Shown in pieces: positions 36,432 to 44,286 of a stretch of DNA of 64,000 bases. This DNA is from Lachnospiraceae bacterium UBA1818 (GTDB lineage: Bacteria > Bacillota > Clostridia > Lachnospirales > Lachnospiraceae), in NCBI GenBank assembly GCA_904419285.1, contig CAJFQZ010000004.1:1-64000 (forward strand), read 5' to 3'. A program made the position numbers and the translations under genes. Each line of letters starts with the position of its first letter. Within the stretch, counting starts at the first letter, position 1. The notes under the pieces are model-generated. The model searched no databases. It was not told the origin of the DNA and saw nothing but the letters and a program-made list of their open reading frames with translations.

Positions 36432-37787
36432 ATGACATTTATGGAATCGAAGGGATTGGAACAGTATAAACGACTGATCCGTTTTGCATTTAATATTATT
36501 CTGTTGATCTGTCTGATGGGGATATTCATCCATGTCTGGGATATGAACTACAATGATGAGATCGTGTTTCCTTTCTATTATAAAGGTTATCTGATGATGG
36601 GGGCGTTTTATGCCTTTTTCTTTGTCATTTTTTCTTATATTCTCGGGGGTATGAAGATCGGTTATCTGAAGAGCAGCAGCCTCCTGCTGTCGCAGACGAT
36701 CGCTCTGTTCGCGACAAATGTGTCCATCTATCTTGAGACAGTGCTCCTGTCGGCGAGATTTGTTAAGGTCGTTCCCATGATCGAACTTACAATGGTGGAC
36801 ATTTTCATCATAGTTCTGTGGACATTTGTGGTCAACCGCATTTTCAGAAAGCTTTTTCCGCCCCATTCCATTATCCTGCTGTATGAGGAATATGACCCGA
36901 CGCCGCTTCTCAAGAAGGTCAATTCGAGAAGAGACCGGTATATTATCAAGAAATCCATGAATGTGGAAGAGGGCTGGGAGAAGGTTACCGAGGAAATCAT
37001 GAATTATGATGCGGTGTTCCTGTGCGATATCCATTCTCCGCTGCGTAACAGGTATGTAAAATTCTGTTATTCAAAAGGCATCCGTTCCTATATCACTCCG
37101 AAGATATCTGATATTATTATCAGGAGTTCAGAGAATATACATCTTTTTGACACGCCTCTCCTGCTTTCGCGCAATCAGGGGTTCAGTTTTGAGGAAAAAT
37201 TTGTCAAGAGACTGATGGATATCATCATTGCATCACTGGCGCTGATCATCACCTCTCCGATCATGCTCATCATCGCAGCGGCGATCAAGCTGTACGACGG
37301 CGGTCCGGTCTTTTTCCGTCAGGACAGATGCACGATCAACGGGAAAGTGTTCTCCATCCATAAGTTCCGCAGTATGATCGAGAATGCGGAAAAAGAAGGA
37401 GAGGTCATTCCGACGACGGAGGATGACCAGAGGATCACTCCGGTCGGCAAATTTATCAGGAAGACCCGTCTGGACGAACTTCCGCAGTTCATCGATATCC
37501 TGAAAGGCGATATGAGCGTAGTCGGCCCGCGGCCGGAGAGAGTGGAGCATGTACGCCAGTATACTGCGGAGATCCCGGAGTTTGAATACAGACTTAAGGT
37601 GAAGGGCGGTCTGACCGGCTATGCACAGATTTACGGGAAGTATAATACAAGCGCGTATGACAAGCTGAAGCTTGACCTGATGTATATACAGAACTATTCG
37701 ATCCTGCTGGATCTGAAGCTGATCATTATGACAGGGAAGATCGTGTTCATGAAGGAAAGTACGGAAGGATTTGAGGAGAAAAAATAG
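36432..37787 (+). CDS. polyprenyl glycosylphosphotransferase (priming enzyme)
   Basis: Starts polymer synthesis by placing a sugar-1-phosphate on undecaprenyl phosphate. 451 residues: four N-terminal hydrophobic segments, a middle soluble domain, and the bacterial sugar transferase domain from about 257: KRLMDIIIASLALIITSP (anchor helix), FFRQDRCTINGKVFSIHKFRSM, RKTRLDELPQFIDILKGDMS, VGPRPER and GLTGYAQIYG. The initial ATG follows AAAGGA closely; ATG 36441, three codons later, is also possible. It is first in its operon, directly upstream of a TagA-type gene, and the order is consistent with early steps of assembly. Confidence 0.93.
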   Translation: MTFMESKGLEQYKRLIRFAFNIILLICLMGIFIHVWDMNYNDEIVFPFYYKGYLMMGAFYAFFFVIFSYILGGMKIGYLKSSSLLLSQTIALFATNVSIYLETVLLSARFVKVVPMIELTMVDIFIIVLWTFVVNRIFRKLFPPHSIILLYEEYDPTPLLKKVNSRRDRYIIKKSMNVEEGWEKVTEEIMNYDAVFLCDIHSPLRNRYVKFCYSKGIRSYITPKISDIIIRSSENIHLFDTPLLLSRNQGFSFEEKFVKRLMDIIIASLALIITSPIMLIIAAAIKLYDGGPVFFRQDRCTINGKVFSIHKFRSMIENAEKEGEVIPTTEDDQRITPVGKFIRKTRLDELPQFIDILKGDMSVVGPRPERVEHVRQYTAEIPEFEYRLKVKGGLTGYAQIYGKYNTSAYDKLKLDLMYIQNYSILLDLKLIIMTGKIVFMKESTEGFEEKK

Positions 37788-38522
37788 ATGGCAGTCCGGA
37801 TGAGAACCTATTACGATAAGGCATATAAAGGAAAAAAGAAGGATTTCCTGAACCTTCTGAAAGAGAGGATCGACAGTGGGAGAAGGACGTTTGTGGTCAC
37901 CGCAAATCCTGAGATCTTCATGCTGGGAAGAAAACTGCCGGAGATGAATGAAGCGCTCAGCGATGAGGAGACGCTGATCGTCCCGGACGGAATCGGCGTT
38001 ATCCGCGGCGGAAAGCAGCTGGGGTACGAGTTCGAAGAGCGGATCCCCGGAGTAGAGATCTGTGAGGAGCTGTTCGCCTATGCGGATCAAAAAGGGCGTT
38101 CGCTCTATCTGTTCGGCGCAGAGAAAAGTGTGCTGGAAGATCTTGCGGCACGGGTCCGCAGGGAATATCCCAATGCGGTGCTGGCAGGCTGTACGGACGG
38201 CTACGTGCAGGATAAGGAGAAGGTGTTCCGTGAGATCGTGGAAATGCAGCCGGATATTGTCCTTGTGGCTCTGGGAGCTCCGAAGCAGGAGCTGCTGATC
38301 CACAGATATTACCGCCGGGGAGAAAAAGGGGTTTTTATCGGAGTCGGCGGAAGCTTTGACGTGCTGAGCGGACGGAAGAAGCGCGCGCCGTCTTTTTTTA
38401 TCAGACATAACCTGGAGTGGCTTTACCGCATTGCGAGCGAACCGAAGCGGCTGAAAAGGTTCTGGGACAGCAACATTAAATTTTTGTTCGAGTTAAGGAA
38501 AGAAAAACATGGGAATCGGTGA
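37788..38522 (+). CDS. tagA: WecG/TagA/CpsF-family glycosyltransferase
   Basis: GT26-type transferase that in teichoic-acid and ECA systems adds ManNAc or ManNAcA to a lipid-linked GlcNAc. 244 residues. Motifs: TANPEIFMLGRKLPEMNEAL, VPDGIGVIRGGK, YLFGAEKSVLEDLA, LVALGAPKQELLIH and IGVGGSFDVLSGRKKRAP. It begins immediately after the priming transferase stop. With wecB in the same locus a ManNAc step is the simplest reading, but the donor is inferred. It overlaps the next gene by 14 bp. Confidence 0.9.
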   Translation: MAVRMRTYYDKAYKGKKKDFLNLLKERIDSGRRTFVVTANPEIFMLGRKLPEMNEALSDEETLIVPDGIGVIRGGKQLGYEFEERIPGVEICEELFAYADQKGRSLYLFGAEKSVLEDLAARVRREYPNAVLAGCTDGYVQDKEKVFREIVEMQPDIVLVALGAPKQELLIHRYYRRGEKGVFIGVGGSFDVLSGRKKRAPSFFIRHNLEWLYRIASEPKRLKRFWDSNIKFLFELRKEKHGNR

Positions 38523-39756
38523 TAAGCTGAAGAAAGTACGGCAGCTCGGCGCTGCCGGCAGTATGAAGATGGCGGCTGTAAAGTGGAAGAAGATGGAACT
38601 GACGGAGGGAGGTCCGACAGCTCCGGGGCGAAGGGCCATACTAGATAAAATATTCAGCCGGGATTACAAAAGGATCGTTATTTTTGAAAATCATTTCGGA
38701 TATCGGAATATCATGATGCAGAGGCCTCAGCATCTCCTGAAAAATATGGGAGACAGCGATACTCTGGTCCTGTACAATTCCTATTATGATATTGATTTTG
38801 AGGACAGAGGCAGGATCACGCGGATCGACCGCTCGGTCTACGTTCTTGACCTGTTCTATTTCAGAAGATATCTTCTGGAAGCGGCAGAGAAGATAGAGCA
38901 CAGATATCTGATGGTATATTCTACGGATACGGTTCCCGTTTCGCGGATCACCCAGTATCTCAATCTGGGTTTCAGAGTGATTTATGAATATGTGGACGAC
39001 ATCAATCCGGAGCTGATCTCTCCGCGCAGGATAGGAAAGATCATGGAGCGCCACCGCTTCCTGATCGGAAGTGAAGACGCGCTGGTCGTTGCGACTGCAG
39101 ACAAGCTGTACGATAATGTGAGGAAAATGAATGGGGCGGCAGAGGCGGTGCTGATCCCAAACGGGGCGGAGTGCGGCAGGTTCCTGCCGGAGTCCGTGAC
39201 TGATGACAGGGAATACCTCTCATGGCTGAGGCCGGATAGCATCCATGCAGGATATTATGGAGCCCTGGCAAGCTGGGTAGATTATGACCTGCTGGCAGAG
39301 CTTGCGGAAGATGAACGGATCCAGATCATTCTGATCGGTATCGAGCACGATGATTCTCTGGCGAAGAGCGGCCTGACGGAAAGAGAGAATGTCAGGTATT
39401 TCGGCAGGAAAGAATATGCGTCCCTTGCAGGTTACGTTCATTATTTTGATGTGTGCATCATCCCGTTCCTTGTCAATGAGATCACCATGGCGACTTCTCC
39501 GGTCAAACTGTTTGAATATATGGCGATGGGAAAACCGGTGGTGACCACAGACCTTCCGGAGTGCAGGAAATATAATGTGGTAAAAACTGCCGGTACGAAG
39601 GAGGAATTTAAAAAGGCGGTTTATGAATGTTATGAGCAGCGGGAAAATAATGAGATTAAGGAAGGGCTGAGAGAGTGCGCCTGGGAAAACGACTGGTCCG
39701 CAAGGGCAGAAGAACTGAAGCGGCGGCTGTCTCAGTGGGAGAACGATGAGAGATAA
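38509..39756 (+). CDS. GT-B glycosyltransferase, QRPQH-motif family (copy 1)
   Basis: A 415-residue soluble protein. The N-terminal half has IVIFENHFGYRNIMMQRPQHLL, then YEYVDDINPEL. The C-terminal half has ADKLYDNVRKMN, NGAECGRF, GYYGALASWVDYDLL and the donor-binding segment ATSPVKLFEYMAMGKPVVTTD. It shares all these motifs with the next gene, so they are tandem paralogues. The family resembles TuaH-like teichuronic acid transferases, though specificity is unknown. It overlaps both neighbours (14 bp before, 11 bp after), a sign of coupled translation. Confidence 0.87.
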   Translation: MGIGDKLKKVRQLGAAGSMKMAAVKWKKMELTEGGPTAPGRRAILDKIFSRDYKRIVIFENHFGYRNIMMQRPQHLLKNMGDSDTLVLYNSYYDIDFEDRGRITRIDRSVYVLDLFYFRRYLLEAAEKIEHRYLMVYSTDTVPVSRITQYLNLGFRVIYEYVDDINPELISPRRIGKIMERHRFLIGSEDALVVATADKLYDNVRKMNGAAEAVLIPNGAECGRFLPESVTDDREYLSWLRPDSIHAGYYGALASWVDYDLLAELAEDERIQIILIGIEHDDSLAKSGLTERENVRYFGRKEYASLAGYVHYFDVCIIPFLVNEITMATSPVKLFEYMAMGKPVVTTDLPECRKYNVVKTAGTKEEFKKAVYECYEQRENNEIKEGLRECAWENDWSARAEELKRRLSQWENDER

Positions 39757-41032
39757 GATTAGTAAATTAAAGAATCTGATAAAAAAATACGGCTTTGCCG
39801 GAACCGTGAAGAAAGCAGCCGACTATATCCGTTCCAATTATCTGGTAAGGATTTCTCTGAGAGAGCGGATCATCATTGCGCTGCATAAGAAGAAGATCGC
39901 GGCGAAGATCGACCGGATCCTTGAGAGGGATTCTTATGACCGGATCGTGGTATGGCGCAGTTCCTTCGGATGGAACGTGCCGCTGTATCAGCGCCCGCAG
40001 CATATCTTCAGCAATTTTGCAAAACAGAGGACCCTTGTTTTTTATGAAGTGACAAGATTCACAGACGATGTGAAGCGGATGAAAAAGCAGGCGGACAATC
40101 TCTATCTTGTGAATTATGCGAACAGCGCGTTTTCAAAGATCCTTCATGAGGAGATCGAGAAGAGGAAGGAGCCGAGATATCTGCAGTTTTATTCCACAGA
40201 CTGGACCATGCCTGCGAAGAAAGTCAGAGAATATATGGACCGGGGATACAAAGTGGTGTATGAATACATTGATGATCTGAATCCTCATCTGGCGGGAACA
40301 GACCAGCTTCCGGTCAACGTGAAGGAAAAGTATGAAATGGCGATGAGCACGCCGGAGATCTTTGTTGTAGTGACCGCGGGCGCTCTGGAGAGAGACGTAC
40401 TGGAAAAGAGAGGTCCCGGGAGACTTGTCTATTCCAGCAACGGTGTGGACTATGATCATTTTCACGACAACTGTGATGAGAATTTCAGGCTGGACAGGGA
40501 GTTTGAGTCGATCCTGGAGAAAGACCAGCCGGTCATCGGCTACTACGGTGCTCTGGCAAAATGGTTTGATTATGATCTTCTGAAGAAGATCGATGCCTGC
40601 GGCAGATACCAGGTGGTGCTGTTCGGCATTAAATACGATGATTCCTATGACAGGTCCGGCGTGGACAAGTGCAGGAATATTCATTTCTGCGGCGCGAAGG
40701 ACTATGCGGTGCTGCAGAATTATGCATCCAGGATTGATGTCCTGACGATCCCGTTCCTGATCAATGACATAACGAGGGCCACATCTCCTGTAAAACTGTT
40801 TGAATATATGGCTCTGAACAAGCCCATCGTGACGACAGATATGGATGAATGCAGAAAATATGAGTCGGTGCTCATCGGCCATGACCACGATGAGTTCCTC
40901 GCACAGCTCGACCATGCTCTTGAACTGAGATCAGATCCACAGTATCTTGAGCTGCTGGACAGAGAAGCTCTTGCCAATACGTGGAAGGAAAAGGCAAAAT
41001 GCATTCTGGACGAGCTGGCAAAATATGAATAG
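39746..41032 (+). CDS. GT-B glycosyltransferase, QRPQH-motif family (copy 2)
   Basis: A 428-residue tandem paralogue of the gene at 38509. Shared motifs in order: IVVWRSSFGWNVPLYQRPQH, YEYIDDLNPHLAG, SNGVDYDHFHD, GYYGALAKWFDYDLLKKI, CGAKDYAVLQNY and ATSPVKLFEYMALNKPIVTTD. An extra basic N-terminus of about 50 residues may contact the membrane surface. Two such enzymes back to back suggest two related sugar additions in one repeat unit. It is the last gene of this operon before a new promoter. Confidence 0.87.
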   Translation: MRDKISKLKNLIKKYGFAGTVKKAADYIRSNYLVRISLRERIIIALHKKKIAAKIDRILERDSYDRIVVWRSSFGWNVPLYQRPQHIFSNFAKQRTLVFYEVTRFTDDVKRMKKQADNLYLVNYANSAFSKILHEEIEKRKEPRYLQFYSTDWTMPAKKVREYMDRGYKVVYEYIDDLNPHLAGTDQLPVNVKEKYEMAMSTPEIFVVVTAGALERDVLEKRGPGRLVYSSNGVDYDHFHDNCDENFRLDREFESILEKDQPVIGYYGALAKWFDYDLLKKIDACGRYQVVLFGIKYDDSYDRSGVDKCRNIHFCGAKDYAVLQNYASRIDVLTIPFLINDITRATSPVKLFEYMALNKPIVTTDMDECRKYESVLIGHDHDEFLAQLDHALELRSDPQYLELLDREALANTWKEKAKCILDELAKYE

Positions 41033-41047
41033 ATTTGGGTGAAACGG

Positions 41048-41076
41048 TTGAATCCTGCTGAAGATTGTTGTACTAT
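41048..41076 (+). promoter_or_regulatory. candidate promoter for the LCP gene at 41120
   Basis: TTGAAT (41048-41053), 17-bp spacer, TACTAT (41071-41076). Spacing is ideal; the -10 matches at four positions. Confidence 0.5.
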
Positions 41077-41119
41077 TTAATGCAGGTAAAAAATAATATT
41101 CTGGTAAAGGTGTGTGGTT

Positions 41120-42502
41120 ATGTCGAAAAACGTGAGAAGGCGCGGCAGATGGCGTGCCCGTAGAAAACAGGGAAACTGGTTCACCAGAATGAAGGTGTGG
41201 CAGAGAGTGCTGGTCTGCTTTGCGGGAGTGCTGGTCTGTCTTTCAGCATCAGCCGCAGTCTATGTGGCTGCCCAGTGGGGCAAGATCGATACACGGGAGA
41301 TCCAGGCAGAAGATCTCATCATCAATCAGGATCTCCAGCAGAATGCGGATATCGATCTCGGCGAGGGGTACACGAACGTGGCTCTCTTCGGTGTGGACTC
41401 CAGGGACGGTAATCTGGGAGAGGGAAACCGGACTGACTGCATAATTGTGGCGAGCCTGAACAATGAAACGAAAGAGATCAAAATGGTCTCGGTATACAGG
41501 GACACGCTTCTGGATCTTTCGGACGGGACATTTCAGAAGTGCAATGCGGCATACAGCTACGGCGGTCCGGTCATGGCGATCAATATGCTGAACAAAAACC
41601 TGGATCTTGACATTCAGGACTATGTGACAGTGGACTTCGGCGCGATCGCCGACGCGATCGATCTTCTCGGAGGTGTAGAGATCGAAGTTACGGAGGCTGA
41701 ACTTCCCTACATCAATCAGTACATCCCGGAGACAGCGGCTTCGGCGGGAAAAGAAGCGCACTATGTTGAAAGTGCAGGGCTGCAGCTCCTGGACGGAACA
41801 CAGGCCACCACATATGCAAGGATCCGGTCAACGGCAGGCGGAGATTTTACCAGGACAGAGCGCCAGCGCACTGTGATCGAAAAGATGGTGGAAAAAGCAA
41901 AGAGTGCGGATCTTCTCACAATTAATAGTATTATCAATAAAGTTTTTCCACAGATCTCTACGAGTTTTACTCTGGCTGAGATCCTGAATTACGCATCTGC
42001 TTACAGTGAATATAAACTGATGGGAAATATGGGATTCCCGGCTGACAAGTCTACGGATACGATTTCCGGATTCGGAAGCATCGTGATCCCGGAGGATCTG
42101 ACATCCAATGTTGCGCAGGTCCATGACTTCCTTTTCGGTACGACGGGGTATCAGCCGTCATCTACAGTCACACAGCTGAGTGCGGATATTGCGTATACTG
42201 TCAGCTCGGCGGGGGCATCCTCAGGGGACAGCAGCGGCGACAGCTATTATGACAGCTCCGCTTCCGACGGGTATGATGATTATGACAGTTCCGGCTACAG
42301 TGACAGCTATGATTATTCTTCAGAAGAGGAAACGGAATATACACCACCTTCATGGGAAACGCAGTCTCCGGAACAGCCAGAGCCGGCTCCCGGAGGTGAG
42401 ATGGACACAGGCGGAACTGGAACAGGCAGCAGTGATGGGACCGACAGCGGCGGTTCAGACGGAGGAGAATCTTCCGGAATGGATACCACACCGGTCGAAT
42501 AA
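41120..42502 (+). CDS. LytR-CpsA-Psr (LCP) family protein with low-complexity tail
   Basis: A single-TM LCP protein of 460 residues, expected to ligate lipid-linked polymer to peptidoglycan outside the membrane. ATG 41120 follows AAAGG; GTG 41114 is less likely. A very basic N-terminus and one helix (about 27-48) precede the LCP domain (about 90-350: NRTDCIIVASLN, VSVYRDTLLDL, FGAIADAIDLLGGVEI, ATTYARIRSTAGGDFTRTERQR). The last 90 residues are Ser, Gly, Asp, Tyr and Thr rich, disordered and acidic. It sits at the end of the polysaccharide locus with its own promoter, and is a different subtype from the three-TM LCP at 14040. Confidence 0.93.
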   Translation: MSKNVRRRGRWRARRKQGNWFTRMKVWQRVLVCFAGVLVCLSASAAVYVAAQWGKIDTREIQAEDLIINQDLQQNADIDLGEGYTNVALFGVDSRDGNLGEGNRTDCIIVASLNNETKEIKMVSVYRDTLLDLSDGTFQKCNAAYSYGGPVMAINMLNKNLDLDIQDYVTVDFGAIADAIDLLGGVEIEVTEAELPYINQYIPETAASAGKEAHYVESAGLQLLDGTQATTYARIRSTAGGDFTRTERQRTVIEKMVEKAKSADLLTINSIINKVFPQISTSFTLAEILNYASAYSEYKLMGNMGFPADKSTDTISGFGSIVIPEDLTSNVAQVHDFLFGTTGYQPSSTVTQLSADIAYTVSSAGASSGDSSGDSYYDSSASDGYDDYDSSGYSDSYDYSSEEETEYTPPSWETQSPEQPEPAPGGEMDTGGTGTGSSDGTDSGGSDGGESSGMDTTPVE

Positions 42503-42532
42503 TGTCGGAATATTCAGAGATGGGGATAATTC

Positions 42533-42561
42533 TGGACAAACTTTTGCAAAACGTGTATGAT
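42533..42561 (+). promoter_or_regulatory. sigma-A-type promoter for the cohesin-like gene
   Basis: TGGACA (42533-42538), 17-bp spacer, TATGAT (42556-42561); each hexamer matches at five positions. Confidence 0.65.
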
Positions 42562-42573
42562 AGTAAGCAGATA

Positions 42574-42599
42574 TGCCTGAAGTATTCAGCTTTCAGGCA
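42574..42599 (+). other. leader hairpin before the cohesin-like gene
   Basis: TGCCTGAA (42574-42581) and TTCAGGCA (42592-42599) form an 8-bp stem at the very start of the transcript predicted from the promoter at 42533. No T run follows. It could stabilise the mRNA 5' end. Confidence 0.45.
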
Positions 42600-42632
42600 G
42601 AGAAGAATAAAGACAAAAGAGAGGGAGCTTAC

Positions 42633-44192
42633 ATGAAATTGATGAAGAAATTAACCGCGGTTCTGCTGTCAGTTTTTCTTGCCGTTCCGATGTTCGGGAT
42701 CATCGCGAATGCGGCAGAAGGTACGCTGATGTTCTCAGACCCGGAGACACAGGTAGGAGAGACGGTGAGCGTTGATCTTGTCGTCAGGACACAGGGAGAG
42801 GCAATCGGCGATGCTGACATTACAATGAATTATGATACGACGGCTCTGGAGTTTATAAGCGGAGACGGAGTAGAAGCTGACGGATCAGGAACGCTTTCCT
42901 ATTTCGGAAGCGGGACAGGAAGTCAGACAGAGCTTCGGACGACAATGCAGTTCAGAGCACTAAAGGCAGGAGAGACTTCCATCACAGTCACCGGAAGTAC
43001 TGCATATCTCTATTCTGATGAGACTCTGGATCTGGATGAAGGTTCATCTGCGATCCAGATCGCAGCGGCGGCTGACGGAAGCACGTCAGTGGATCCTTCG
43101 GCCAATGCGGGGACGACGGCACAGCCGGCGGACAGCACACCGGGCGAGACAACAGATATTGTTGTAGAGGTGGCTGGACAGCAGTATAATTTTTCGGAAG
43201 CATTTACCAGTTCAGACCTGCCGGCCGGGTATAAAGAGACAACTCTGACATTTAACGGAGCTGAGAGAAAGTTCGGAGTGAATGACGCAGGCGTGTATCT
43301 CGGATATCTTGTGGACTCTACAGGAACCGGCAGATTTTTCCTCTACAATGAAGAGGATGCCACATTCGCTCCCTATGTAGAACTGAGTATTTCAGATACA
43401 ACTTCCATTGTTCCTCTGGATGAGCCGGATGCGGTATCCCTTCCGAGCAGCTATCAGGAAGTGGAGATGACCATCCTGGATCAGAAATTCCCGGTATGGT
43501 CCAAGTCCGGGGAGGAGCGCTTCTATGTCATGTATGCGCTCAATACAAGGACCGGTGAGAAGGGACTTTATCGGTATGATACGGATGATGGGACATATCA
43601 GAGTATTGAGACACCGGCCCAGGAGGAAAATCAGCCTGCAGAGACATCGCTGCTTGACAGGATCGGAAGGATCATGAGCGACTATACTATCGTCGTTCTC
43701 ATTGCAGCGGGCGGTGTGCTTCTCCTGCTTCTTATCCTTATGATCGTGTTTGCGGTCAAACTGGTTCACCGGAATCAGGAACTGGATGACCTCTATGATG
43801 AATATGACATTCCGTTTGATGACGAGGATGACGATGACGGAAATGTGGCGCCGACCGTACAGAAGAAATCCCGAAGCCAGTTCGCTGTCCGCAGAGAAGA
43901 TGAGAAAGTGGAGGAAGAGCCGGAAGAGCCCGAATCGGATGAAGTACCTGAGGGCGAACCGGAAGAGTACTACGATGAAGATACGGAGTACTATGATGAG
44001 GATGAAGAAGAGTATTACGACGCCGATGAGGAATATGATGACGAGTACGATGATGAATATGACGATGAGTATGATGACGAAGATGAAGAAATAGAGGACA
44101 ATTTCCCGGATGATACGGAAGACATAGGAAAGAGAAAGAAATCTCCGGAGAGTGATGAGGATAACTTCGACATTGATTTCATCGACGTGTAG
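42633..44192 (+). CDS. membrane-anchored protein with cohesin-like domain and acidic cytoplasmic tail
   Basis: A 519-residue protein. ATG 42633 follows GAGGGAG and opens a signal peptide (KKLTAVLLSVFLAVPMFG); the frame is open further upstream without support. Residues about 28-145 resemble a cohesin-type beta-sandwich (VGETVSVDLVVRTQGEAIG, MNYDTTALEF). About 170-350 hold a second extracytoplasmic region I do not recognise. A transmembrane helix lies near 372-395, and the final 120 residues are highly acidic with DDEY repeats, probably cytoplasmic. No dockerin partners are visible in the window, so a cellulosome role is not supported. Function unknown. Confidence 0.75.
   Translation: MKLMKKLTAVLLSVFLAVPMFGIIANAAEGTLMFSDPETQVGETVSVDLVVRTQGEAIGDADITMNYDTTALEFISGDGVEADGSGTLSYFGSGTGSQTELRTTMQFRALKAGETSITVTGSTAYLYSDETLDLDEGSSAIQIAAAADGSTSVDPSANAGTTAQPADSTPGETTDIVVEVAGQQYNFSEAFTSSDLPAGYKETTLTFNGAERKFGVNDAGVYLGYLVDSTGTGRFFLYNEEDATFAPYVELSISDTTSIVPLDEPDAVSLPSSYQEVEMTILDQKFPVWSKSGEERFYVMYALNTRTGEKGLYRYDTDDGTYQSIETPAQEENQPAETSLLDRIGRIMSDYTIVVLIAAGGVLLLLLILMIVFAVKLVHRNQELDDLYDEYDIPFDDEDDDDGNVAPTVQKKSRSQFAVRREDEKVEEEPEEPESDEVPEGEPEEYYDEDTEYYDEDEEEYYDADEEYDDEYDDEYDDEYDDEDEEIEDNFPDDTEDIGKRKKSPESDEDNFDIDFIDV
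44037..44084 (+). repeat. 12-nt tandem repeat encoding Asp-Asp-Glu-Tyr
   Basis: Four consecutive 12-nt units (44037, 44049, 44061, 44073) encode DDEY, DDEY, DDEY and DDED within the acidic tail of the cohesin-like protein. Third-base differences show that the units have drifted, but length variation by slippage is possible. Confidence 0.8.
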
Positions 44193-44214
44193 AAATCGAA
44201 TATAACAACTATTG

Positions 44215-44263
44215 ATAAAATGAGGCAAGGATGCGGTATCACACGCTGATTGTCTCATTTTAT
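44215..44263 (+). terminator. bidirectional-type terminator between the cohesin-like gene and glmS
   Basis: ATAAAATGAGGCAA (44215-44228) pairs over 14 positions with TTGTCTCATTTTAT (44250-44263), with one G-U pair and a 21-nt loop that can form GCG/CGC. The flanking A and T runs would work on either strand. Confidence 0.75.
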
Positions 44264-44286
44264 AAATTTGAAGGGAGAAAATTATT

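Noticed and set aside
43392-44258. A 288-codon open frame on the minus strand opposite the cohesin-like gene
   Set aside because: It is the antisense of the acidic Asp/Glu codon run, giving an Ile/Val-rich nonsense protein; no ribosome site, and the plus-strand gene is well supported.
44193-44286. Possible glmS ribozyme before glmS
   Set aside because: Only 94 bp are available, most of them used by a clear terminator hairpin; the ribozyme core needs more length and its conserved core was not seen.
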